DNA from: Euglena gracilis
Lineage: Eukaryota > Euglenida > Euglenophyceae > Euglenales
DNA: 64,000 bases
Direction: 5' to 3'
Assembly (NCBI GenBank): GCA_039621445.1
Contig: CP154955.1
Coordinates: forward strand, 62,289,668-62,353,667
Under the pieces are notes generated by a model. The model searched no databases. It had not been told where the DNA came from and worked only from the letters and a program-made list of their open reading frames with translations. Positions within the stretch are counted from its first letter, which is position 1. Each line of letters begins with the position of its first letter. This document shows positions 25,401-37,400 of this stretch, one piece after another. Position numbers and translations under genes: made by a program.

Positions 25401-28400
25401 GGGGGGGGGCCGCCCCTCCCCCCCCCCGCTTAAAAAAAACCCCTGTTTAAGACGAAGTTCTTGATATAGAGATTGAAAAAAGAAACAAAGCATTCCGAAA
25501 AAGAAAGGCAAAAGGTTGGTCGACATTAACGGGTTTTCAGGCTGAAACTGACAATGTCCCAAAACGGAACAAAAAGGCATTCAAAAAAGGAAACAAAAGG
25601 TTGGTCGATTTCCAAGACATCGGAGTCCGTTTATGTCAGTCGATTTCCATTCAGGCGCCCGTTTATGTCAGTCGATTTCCATTCAGGCGCCCGTTTATGT
25701 CAGTTGATTTCCATTCAGGCGCCCGTTTATGTCGGTCGATTTCCATTCAGGCGCCGTTTATGTCAGTCGATTTCCATTCAGGCCATTTCATTAATGGGCC
25801 AAAACCCACTTTTTTGACCATATTTCCGTCCAGGCGGTTCGGTCGAATGAATATCAAGACAGGCGTCGGGCCCAGACAAAATAGGTTTTAGAAAAATCGA
25901 CCGACACTAACAGATTCAGCAGGGGCGCCGGGCGGCTCGCTTCGCTCGCTCGCGCCCGGCGCCCCTGCTGAATCTGTTAGTGTCGGTCGATTTTTGTATA
26001 GAAACTTCAAGCTGAGGGGATCTTTTTCCATTCCGCACTGCAACGCTTTTTTTCAGCAAAGCAAAGCTTTTTTAAGCCGGCGTTTGAGACGCCGGGTTCA
26101 GGACAGAACCGGCGTCCCCCCCCACGGGCTTTCCGGACGCCGGTTCTGTCCTAAAGCCCGGCGTTGGGAAAGCCGGTTTTGTCCAAAGCCCGGCGTCCAG
26201 TTTTCATTCCTAAAAATGTCACCAAAAGTGCCCAAAAGTGGGGCTCATTGTGGCTTATTGGCCGTGGAACTTTTGGTGGTCGCTAGCGACCGGTCGCTAG
26301 CGACCGTTGGTCACGGTCAACCGACCGACCATTGGTGGTCGCCAGCGACCGGTCGCTACCACCAATTTTTCGACCCCCCCCCCCCTTCAAAAAATTTTTA
26401 AGCCCCCCCCCCCCCCAATAGGATTTTATTGCAAAACCCCCAAGTTGTACTGCAAAACGATGCTACCAGGGCCAGGCGTGGATGTAATGCCACGCGCAGT
26501 GAACAAACAGTCCTAAGGCGCCTTTGGTCGTCTAGCGGGGGGGGTGCGGGCAGGCTTCTTTTTAAGTCAGCAGACCCCTCCCCCCCCCGGGGGGAGGGGG
26601 GGTGGGTGGGTCCGGGCCGAACCCCCCCCCCCGGGGGGGGGGGTCCCGCGCCGGAGGCGCTGGGTATACCCTTTCGGCGCGAAGCGCCGAAATTTTTTGG
26701 AAATCGCCTTTAGCGGGCCCGATTTTGGGGGGGGTCCTGGCCCCCCCCCCCCCCCCGGGGGGGGCCCGCGCCACCCCCCCCCCCCCCCCCCCCCCCCGGG
26801 GGTCTTAAAAAGAAGCCTGGGTGCGGGGAGGGGGGGGGGGGGCTCCCGCCCCCCCCCCCCCAGCACCCCCCCTCCGCCCTCCAACAACAAAATCTCCTCT
26901 GGGGGGGGTAACCGACCCAGGGCCCCGGGCGGGCTCCGTGCGGATTTCCGGTGGTCGCCATCGTGGAGGTCGGGCCGACCCCGCTTTTTTCGCACTACCC
27001 CCCCCCGCCCGGGCTCCGTGCGGATTTCCGGTGGTCGCCATCGTGGAGGTCGGGCCGACCATGACCCAACCCTACCTCCTCCTACTCCTTCATTGACCGG
27101 CTTGAAAAATTTCAAGTTTGAGGACAACAGCCGGCTGTTCAGAAACGTGATAAATTGGGCCCTACAAGCCTTATCCAAACAGCAGAACATTTCCCGCTCA
27201 ACGTTGTTAGATTGGTCTCTACAAGGTACCCAGCGAACCCAAAGAGCCGCCCAACTAGGGTTAATACACATGGGGGGACCCTCGCTCGGCGCTCGGGTCC
27301 CCCCATGTTTTTAACCCTAGTTGGGCGGCTCTTTGGGTTCGCTGGGTACCTTGTAGAGACCAATCTAACAACGTTGAGCGGGAAATGTTCTGCTGTTTGG
27401 ATAAGAATCGTAACCCTAACCCTACTCCTTCAAATAACCTCATAAATCTTTTTTGGACACAGGAAAACGCCATCAGCATACTTGAGTGCTAAGTCCTTTT
27501 TGTGCAAAATTTTGCCATTATATTGAAAATCCGATGGGGAGAGGTGTTCTTTTGCCAAAAGTGGCCCAAAATGGGCATATCCCCCCCCCCCAAGTTTTTG
27601 CATATTCACCCCCGATTGGGGGGTTCTGGAGCCATTTGGGTGGGTTTTGACTGGTGTTGGGGTGATTTGAACAAAATTTTTTCAGGGGGGGGGGGCTTAA
27701 ATCTCCAGAAAGGGGGGGGGTAGTGCAAAAAAATGGTGGTCGGGCCGACCATGGTCGGCCCGACCTCCACAGCGACCACCACCGGAAATCCGCTCGGGGC
27801 CCCCCGGGCGGATGATTGGCTATGACGATCCTGGAGGTTGTACCGACCATGGTCGGCCCGACCAATGGTCGGGCCGACCTAGGTCGGGCCGACTAGCCAA
27901 TGAACCGCATTACCCCCCCCCTTTCAAAATTTTCAAAGGAACTTTGATTATAGGTCGGTAAAGGTCGGGCCGACCATGGTCGGCCCGACCTGTTTGTTAC
28001 CGACCATTATGGTCGGCCCGACCATTTGGAGGTCGGGCCGACCATATGGTCGGTTGAAACGACCTCCATGGTTTTCCATTTCAGAAGCATAAAAACCCTT
28101 GGCCAAACCCTGCGGAACATACAGATATAGATGGGCTATTTTACCTACCTGGGTGCACACAAAAGGAGTTTGTTGGGGGGGCGCGTTTCGGCCATCCTTG
28201 CCATGCACACACAAGGCAGGGGGGGGAAATGCGTTTCGCATTTTTGCGCATTTTTTCAAATTTTCCCAAAATGCGCATTTTTTCGCATTTTTTGCGCATT
28301 TTTTTCGATTTTTTCAGCACATTTTTCTTGCTTTTTGGCACATTTTTTCGTGATTTTCCAAAATTTTCGCATTTTTTGACCATTTTTGCAATTTTTTGCA

Positions 28401-31400
28401 AAAATTTGAAATTTTTGACTTTTTTTTGAAACGTATATTTTCCTCATTATTCTACATAATTTCTTCAAATTTGGTGCCATTTTTGCATGTTTTTTGGGGT
28501 AATTTTTGCATTTTCGTGATTTTTGCACATTTTTTTCTCGGATTTTGCACATTTTTGCGCATTTTTTCCAAAAATGCGCATTTTTTGCGCATTTTTTTGC
28601 GCATTTTTTCCGAGGCCGGGCGAGCGCATTCCCCCCCCCCCCCTGCACAAGGGGATTTTGTCATCTTAGCAGGGGGGGTCCGGGGGGGGGGGGGGCGGCA
28701 GCCCCCCCGGAGGAGGCCGTAGGCCGACTAAGTTAGCACTAGTAGCAGAAAGGGAGTTTGTTGGGGGGCGCGTTTCGGCCATCCTTGCCTTGCACACACA
28801 AGGGGATTTTGTTATCTTAGCGGGGGGGGGGGGGGGGGGGGGTGGGGGGGGCGGCCCCCCCCCCCCCGGCGGAGGAGGCCGTAGGCCGACTAAGTTAGCA
28901 CAAAGGGGGTCCGGGGGGCGTTTTTTTATTTTTTTTTCCATATGGGATGTTTTTTGACAGTTTCAAGGTGATTCCAATGTGTTTCCATCCTTTTGGGTCA
29001 AATTTGCCGAACCAAATTTTGAGGGGGGGTTTATATCAAGAAAGACCCCCCCCTACACGGACTTTGTCCTGAGTCCGGTGGGGGGGGCACGGACTTTGTC
29101 CGAAGGACAAAGTCCCCCCCTCCGACTCAGGACAAAGTCGGTGTATCCTAATGAGGAACATTAGTGTCGCTCAGGGTACACTTGTCTTTGTCTTCACAGC
29201 TCGATGTTGCCCGCACAAGTCGTAAACGTCGCTGAGGTTGCCTTGGGACCTTTGCCAACACCCGCAAAGTTGTTGGCAGGGTTGAACGTGGCAGTTGAAC
29301 CCCAGAACACAGAAACTACGGACACAGAGCTTTTTGGGGATGTTTTCAGCAAAATTGTGCCCCAGCCCAGGGCAGCGTCAAAAATCAGAAGGGGGGATAT
29401 ACCGCCTCACCAATTTTCAAAAAGTTTGCGAACTGCGAGGCTATGCCACCACTGATTTGGATGACTACATGGTGGCGTTTGCAAAGTGGGTGCTTTCGGT
29501 ACACGCTTTGCATGACACAGAAGCTGAGAAGATTGCGACAAAGGCACAAAGGCAGCTTCCATGTCAACGGGCTGGGGTGCCCATGTACGAATGGGCTCCG
29601 CAAACGTTGACATCGCATGTCAACGCATTGGCTGTGCTATACAAATCAACAAAAACCAAGAATCCCATCGTCCCCAAAGCAAAATGCCATTTTCCAAAGT
29701 TCGTTACATTTGTGAACACAACATCACGGCTGAAATTGAAGTTCGATTCCGTTCGTTCTGTGCACTTCGATTGAGGCCGTTCTATGCCCCCTCCCCGCAA
29801 CAGTTGGTGTTGTCCTCGTTGCGATGGCCGGGAGATGCCTCCCTTGCCAGCTCGTGTCGAGAACATGAAGCGAAAGCAATGAGGGGGACACCAACTGTCT
29901 GCTACCGTTTTTTCCCCTGGAGACATTCAGTGGCAGTACGAGTGCCTTGACCTAGCTGCTCCCTATTCACTCCCGTGCCGTGTCACAAGAGCAAGAGGAT
30001 GATTGTTCTGGGGCTCCATTCGCATTAGTCCGGGTGGTGGAAACATCAAGGTGGCCACTAATGGAAATGGGGGGGTACACCGGACTCAGGACAAAGTCCG
30101 CACCCCCCCCCCCCCCGGACTTTGTCACGCCTGAGTCCATCGTAGGGTACACCGACTTTGTCCTGAGTCGGAGGGGGGGGTACACGGACTTAAATTTCCA
30201 AAAAAACGGGGGGTAATGCGGTTGATTGGAGGTCGGGCCGACCTGGTCGGCCCGACCTCCAATGGTCGATAGGCCATAGCCAATGGTCGGCCCGACCATG
30301 GTCGGTACGACCTCCGGGATCGTCATAGCCAATCATCTGCACGGAGCCCCGACCCAGGGCCATGCGCGCATGTAATGCCACGCGCACCGTAAACAAAACA
30401 GTCCTAAGGCGCCTTTGGCGCCCTTGGTCGTCTAGCGGGGGGGGGGGGGCTGCCGCCCCCACCCCCCCCCCCACCCTCCAATAACAAAATCCCTTCCGTG
30501 GGGTAACCGACTCATGGGGCCCCAAAATTTTTTTGGGCTTTGGCCCCAAACGAAAGTGGCCACTTTGAGGGGGGGTAAAGCAAATTTGACAAAAAATGCC
30601 ATGCCACTGTGAGGGTGGGGGGGGTGAGGTATGCATGAAACCACACACACACCCCAACCATGACCGGCCAAGACCCGCCAGATACGGGTCAACCACCGCG
30701 CAACGCCCCGACCCAGACCCCCCCCCCGCTGCCGCCCACCCCCCCCCCGGACCCCCGTACCACCCTCTTGACAAAGTAACGTAAACATTGTCTGATTTCG
30801 TGCAAGATCCTAAAAGCAGAAAAAGGAATTTTTGATATAAAATTTCATGTTTTTCTCTGAGGGAAATTTTTCCTTCACAGTGGGGGTTGGCGCCTTAAAA
30901 ATCTTCTGAGAGGGGGGGGGTGGTCAGGGATGGATGGGAAGCCCTTCGGTATTGAGGTAGGTGGTAGGGGGGGTCCCGACCACCCCCCCCCCCCGGGGGG
31001 GTAAGGTGGTAGGGGGGGGTCCGGACCGCCCCCCCCCCCCTTAGATGTGGGGAGGGGGGTCCGGACCCCCCCCACCCCCCCCTCCTTGACAGGTGCCAAA
31101 AATAGCAGAAAATTTTCTTCCGGCGCTGCGCGCCGGAAAATGAGCAAAAAACACCCCTTTTGCTCACTTTTGGCCATATTGCCCATTTTTTGATGTGTTG
31201 GTGTTTTCCCCCAAAAACGTGTTCAAAAAAATTCAAAAAATGAGCATTTTTGGATCGATTTTCAAAGAAAAATCAGGGGTTTTTGACCGATTCCAACCCA
31301 ATTTCCGGCCCTTTGCCCGTCCATGAAATCGAAAAAATTTCGGCCCCCCCTCAGTTTCGAGGTAGGAGGGGGGGGTCCGACCCAACCCCCCCCCCCCCCC

Positions 31401-34400
31401 GGTCGGGGGGGGGGGGGGCGGAACCGCCCCCCGCCCCCCCCCCCCCCCCTCAAGGCTTCCCATCCATCCCTGGGGGTGGTCGAATTATTGGTGGTCGCTA
31501 GTGACCGGTCGCTCCGACCACCAACGGTCGCTAGCGACCGGTCGCCAGAATTCGGTCGCTAGCGACCATGGTCGCTGGCGACCACCAAAAGTTCCATGGC
31601 CAATTTTCCGCTCGGAGCCCAAAAGTGGCCCTGAGGTGCTGGTATGAGTGTTTCAACCATCAAGGAGCCATCTGGGGACCAGTGGGGTGGATATCCAAAT
31701 TTGGTGAAAATCGGCCCAGATTTGGAAATAGAGTACCATGCAGCGTGGAAAGATCTGATGAGCACCGCTGGTCGTCTGTTGAAAAGAGCTTTCGATCGAG
31801 GGGTAACTTGGTACCCTAACGTTGCACGCAGCCGGAGATACGCTCGCGATGGTCGGATCGGCCAGAATCTGAGTCGAAATTTGTGGCAATTTTCAGTGAC
31901 TTTTGGTTTAAGATGCTGAATAAACCCTACAGAAACGTTTTTTCTCTTCGAATCAACGACCTGAGGGCCTTGGGGGAGCACCAGAGTTGTGAAATTAGGA
32001 TTCCCCAGTGACAAAAAATAAGAGCTCCAGGCGGTGTGGCTGAATTTGGTGGTGATCGCCAGTCGCCTGATGAAAAGAGCTTTCGATCGAGGGGTGATTT
32101 TATACCTGGACGATTGACACAGCCAGAAACACCCTCGCGATCGCCGGAATTTGGTGAAGTGCAAAGTGGTGTGACATTGCAGATCAGTGGTCGGAGATTG
32201 GTCCTGGGAGTGTCCTTTGGCCGAAGGTTGGGGACGCCGGTTCTGTCCTGAACCCGGCGTCTCTAAAGCGCCGGCTTAAACAAGGGGTGGCGGACGCCTG
32301 TTCTGTCCAAAGCCCGGCGTTCCGGACGCCGGGCTTTGGACAGAACCGGCGTCCGCCACCTCTTTTTTGTAGTAGAGGGGACTCTCGGGGGGGGGGGGAC
32401 TCGGCGGACCCCTACCCCCACCTCCCCATGCATGAGGTCTGCCTGTAAAGAGATTTTTCGATGAAGAGCTCAATTTCCAAGCCATTGAAATGTGTTTGTG
32501 CAGGGTTTGGGCAATAGAAATACTTGGTCTGAGAAGACAGTTCTGAGAATTGTGTGTGCTTTCCGACCTGAAATGCGACGATTGGGGGGGGGTGCGCACT
32601 TTTCAGGGAGGTAGTTTCGGACCCTTGGGGGGCGCACATCACACCCAGTGTCCGAAATGTTTGCCCACAGCTGGCAAAAATATTTGCCCAACCTGTCAAA
32701 ATTTTGCAAGTGCCCCCCCAAAAAATTGCCCAAAGGTCTCCCCCCAGAGGGAGTGGGATATACGCTGAAAATTTTTGAAAAGGTGCTTTTTTTAGCATTT
32801 TTCGCGATTTTCGGCCATTTTTTTTTTGTGGGTCCCCCGGACCCCCCCCCCAGGGGGGGTGGGTGGCTCCCCCCCCCCAGTCTTAAAAAAACCAGGGTTG
32901 ACGTTTTTTTGTGTTTTTTTTAAGAAACATGTTCTTTTTAAAAAAAGCATTTTTTTAAAAAAAAAAGACATGCTTTTTTGTTTCAAAAAAAAACAAGCCG
33001 TCAACCCTGAAAAAAACCCTGATTGGGGAGTTGTTTTGTTTTCTCAGAGGTCAGGCCAACCATGGCCATGAATGAAAACTTTTTAAAGTGCAACTGAGTC
33101 GGCCTTCGGCCTCCCTGCAGCAACAAAATTGCACGCGCCGCGACCGACAGGGCAAAATTGTTTCCATGCCGCAACCACCGCAGCAATAAAATTGTTTGAA
33201 CACCCCTAATTTTTTTTGAAAATCTGATACGAAAACTGTGTCCAGAACGCCGGTTCCGCGGCCCGAACCGGAGTTCTGGACCAGGCTTCTTTTTAAGTCA
33301 CCTGACCCCCCCCCCCCGAGGGTCTTAAAAAGAAGCCTGTTCTGGCCACAGTTGTTGAAACCGTGGATTAGGGTTTCACGACCGAACCGGCGTTCAAGGA
33401 ACTCCCCCCCAACCGGCGTTCAAGGAATCACGGCGAATTTCGCCCTAAATACCCATTTTTTGAACATTTTTGAGCATTTTTTTTACCTCCTTTGGGCGCA
33501 TGGCCGATTGAAGTTTTCACGTGTCTGATGCCATGTTGCCCATCAATCAAAAGCACTTCTCTATATAAATGTTCCACCCATCAGAAGCCCTTTTCAAAAC
33601 GGCTTTTCGGCAAAACGGCGAAAAAGCCGTTTAGCCGTCAGCAAAACGGCAAAAAAGCCGTTTTGCCAGCCAAAAGTGAGAAAAATGGAAAAAAAGCCGA
33701 AAAGCCGAAATGAAACACATACGGGTGGGAACAAAAATCGTGGGCACAACCCGTATTCAGGGAGTATAACGGGTCAAGGGCGCCTGCGGCGCCCTTGACC
33801 AGTTAGCCCTGAATCAGGGTTATAGCCCACGATTTTTCTGTAACCGTGAATAGAAAGGCCTGGCGTGCCCTGTTTTTCGTTGGTGTGCTTCACGCCATGT
33901 TTTCGGGCATTTTTTTTTGTCATTTTTTTACCCAAAAATCCTGTTCACGAAAATATGCCCTGTTTTTCATGAATATCTATTAAACAGGGCATATTTTCGT
34001 GAGTTGAGAATATGCCCTGTTTTTTTGTGAATAGAAACAGGTCTGTTGAAATGGTGTCCAAATGACCCAAATCATGCCCACATCCAGGTTGCCAACACAA
34101 AAAAAACATACCCCGCCTGACAGCACAAAAAACATACCCCCCATCTGGTAAGTAAAGCTACAAGCAGCAATGCGGCCAATCAAGCAGGGGGGGGGAAATG
34201 CAACTTGCATAATTTGCATTTTTTTGCATAATCGGCTTTTCCCAAAATTTGCATTTTTTTGCATTTTTTTGCATTTTTTTGCATAAAATATTTTCCCCGG
34301 AAAATTTTTTTGTAATTGGTTGCCATATGTTTGAATTTTTTTGCATGTTTTTGCATTTTCTACGTAAAATACTTTGCCCTGGAAAATTTTTTTGTTGTTG

Positions 34401-37400
34401 GTTGCCATATGTATGGATTTTTTTGCATTTTTTTGCATTTTTTTGCATAAAATATTTTGCCCTGGAATTTTTTTTTGATCTTAGGCAGCAAAGCTCTGTT
34501 ATATTCCAGCTTTTTCTTAGGTTTTTCATGTAAGTTGCATTTTTTTGCATTTTTTTGCATTTTTTTGACTTGCATAATTTGAAGGGCCCAGTTGCATTTC
34601 CCCCCCCCCCCTGAATCAAGCGCTGGATTTGCCGCGACTGCAACCGTCATGCAAAAGGGCGGGGTGTGGGAAGGTCAGTAGCGGGTGTGTCCACCGCGGG
34701 CCGCAATGACAGCCTGCATGCGGTTAGGCATGCTGCAGCTTGCAGAGCCGACCACAACTGGTCTTCTTTAAAAAAAAAACCCCTGGGCCCAGCCCGACCC
34801 AGCTCAGATACTGCTGTGGTCCAGCCCCCCCCCCCAGGGATGGATGGGAAGCCCGGAGGGGGGGGTCGACCCCAGGGATGGATGGGAAGCCCTTCGGTAT
34901 TGAGGTAGGTGGTAGGGGGGGGTCCCGACCACCCCCCCCCCCCCTAGGGGGGTAAGGTGGGAGGGGGGGGTCCGGACCTCCCCCCCCCCCCCTAGATGTT
35001 GGGAGGGGGGGTCCGGACCCCCCCACCCCCCCCTCCTTGACAGGTGCCAAAAATAGCAGAAAATTTTCTTCCGGCGCTGCGCGCCGGAAAATGAGCAAAA
35101 ACACCCCTTTTTGCTAACTTTTGGACGCATTGCCCTTTTTTTGATGTGTTAGTGTTTTCCCCCAAAAAATTGTTCAAAAAATTTCAAAAAACGAGCATTT
35201 TTGGATCGATTTTAAAAGAAAAATCAGGGGTTTTTGACCGATTTCGACCCGATTTCCGGCCCTTTGCCCGTCCATGAAATCGAAAAATTTTCGGCCCCCC
35301 CTCAGTTTTGAGGTAGGAGGGGGGGGTCCGACCCAACCCCCCCCCCCCTCCGCGGGAGGGGGGCGACCGCCCCACCCCCCCCCCCCTCAAGGCTTCCCAT
35401 CCATCCCTGGTCGACCCCCCCCTCATGACATCGAGGGGGGGTCCGGGGTCCAACAAGGGCTTGGAAATTTCGCGGCTTTCAAGCTACCATGGACCTTGTT
35501 GCACGGTCGTGGGCGCCGAAGGCAACAAAAAAAGGCGAGTTTAGTGCAGAGGGAAGACACCTGCAGAGAATGATAAAAACAAAAAAAATTGCATTCTAGA
35601 TTTTTTTTGTTCATTTATGCAAAAAATGCGTTTTTAAATTTTCTCCGGTGCGCAGCGCCGGAAGAAAAATTTTCGGGGTCCATTTGCAAAAAAAAATGTG
35701 TCCACCCACACCCCCCCCTCTAGAGAAGTTTTTAAGCCCTCCCCAAAATTTCTTTCAAATGTGAAGGAAAATAACTCAAAACCCACCCAAATGCCTTCAG
35801 AAACCTCCATTTGGGGGTCCATTTGCAAAATTTTTGGGGAGTATCTCCTTTTTGTGAGACCACAGAACTGGAACAACCAAAATGCATCAGCGTTCACGCC
35901 TTAAAAAAACCCCTGGCTCCGATCACCAATGGTCGCTAACGCCTGGTCGCTAGAACATGTTGCCCTACACACCCAGGCTCCAGCTTTCATGAAAAACGGA
36001 CGTGTTTGGATTCTTGTACGCCCAAGAAGAATCACTGACAATCCCAATGATGCGAACAGGGTTTGTATCTGTGCGAATAATGAAATGCATTTCCACCCCA
36101 CAACCCTGGTTGGATTTCTGGGGCGAATCCGACAACCAATTTAACCCTTTTCTCCCTGCTTGGAGGATGCAAAGACATGGCCAAAAAATGCTTGGGCACT
36201 CGGTCAAGCCACTTCCGGCACGGGAAGCCCAGAAAAGCCCATTTTGGGGGGTCCGGACACCCCCCCCCTCCAACACCACCATTTATTTTTATTCTGGGGG
36301 TGGGGGGGTCCGACTTTCAGGGTCGGGTTTTCCCATATAGCCGTGCTCGTGGTGAAAAGGCAAAAACAAATCACACGCTCCATTTCTACGTCCTCCTTTC
36401 AGGCAAGAAGGTGCGGCCCACCCCGGCCCCGGCCGCCGCCTCCACGGAGCGGCTGCTGTGGATCCCCGGTGTCAAGGCCCCGGAGCACCTGAACAACACG
36501 CTGGTCGGGGACCGCGGCTTCGACCCGCTGAACCTCGGCAAGAACCCCAACGCCCTGGAGCGCTTCCGCGTGTCTGAGGTGTTCCACGGCCGGCTGGCCA
36601 TGCTGGCGTTCGCCGGGGCGCTGGTGCCGGAGCTCCTGGCCACGCCCCAGTTCATACCCTCCTCCCATTTTATTGACTCCCCCATTTTCACCCCCCCCAG
36701 AAAAAAATCAGAAAAAATCAGAAGAACTCTATTTACACCGACCCTTTTTGCATCCACCATACAAAGAGCAGTAAATACAAAAAGCACTCAGGCACCCTCT
36801 TTTCAGCAAGATATGAACAGATGAATTGTTGTTCATTGGGGGAGGACAATAAACCGGGGAGAGGACGCCCCCCCCCCCCGTTCATCACCATGACCCATTT
36901 ATACAGACCCCCCCAGGATTCAGGAAATGAGAAAAGTGGTAAACTCCCGACACAGGAAATGGGGGTTTTAAAATAAATTCTTTGTGGTCACAGGTGAACA
37001 GTTACATCCCCCGGGGGGTTAAGGCAACAGCATGCTTTCGAAAACTAAAGAAAGTTAAATGAAATAAAATGCGTTGGTTTTTGTCAAATGAAATGCTTTT
37101 TTCGCAGTCAAAGAACCCCCCCAGTCAGGGCTTTCCACAATTTATCTCTGCCCCCGCTTCCCTCCCCACAGGGCTCCCCTGCTTCTGAGGGAAACCCCTG
37201 GCCATTGCCCTTCATGTAGCTTTTTACCATTTTCTGGGGTGTGCCGCCGCGCGGCGTGGCGTGGTACGACGCCGTCCACACCCCGGACCCGATCACGCTG
37301 ACCACGTTCCTGCTGGTGCTGGCCGTGGCCACGGGCCCCATCGAACTGTGGCGGTACGACGGCCGGTTCCCCGCCTGGGAGGAGGGGGAGGAGCCGGAGC

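Larger units (their letters stand above)
16495..36402 (+). other. 19.9-kb intron of the LHC polyprotein gene
   Basis: Donor CTG/GTGTGTTT at 16495, acceptor CTCCTTTCAG ending at 36402, phase 1. It is filled with palindrome clusters, foldback elements, tandem arrays and hAT-like elements listed separately, plus three coding-like fragments (18293-18457 minus, 22810-22987 minus, 29196-29774 plus). Stretches without a named feature (16.5-17.5 kb, 17.6-18.3 kb, 32.3-33.2 kb, 35.4-36.3 kb) show no family I recognise. The last 110 bases are nearly the same as the end of the intron before unit 7 (about 55963-56074). Confidence 0.7.

Noticed and set aside
23350-25782. CRISPR-like direct repeats
   Set aside because: Units are contiguous with almost no distinct spacers, no cas-like genes are present, and the DNA is eukaryotic.
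28227-34600. Lys/Asn- and Phe-rich open frames
   Set aside because: They come from T-run GCATTTTT tracts and have no protein-like composition.
35489-35575. Short exon starting ATGGACCTTGTTG in the big intron
   Set aside because: It has no homology I recognise, no matching phase with presequence or units, and lies in repeat flank.
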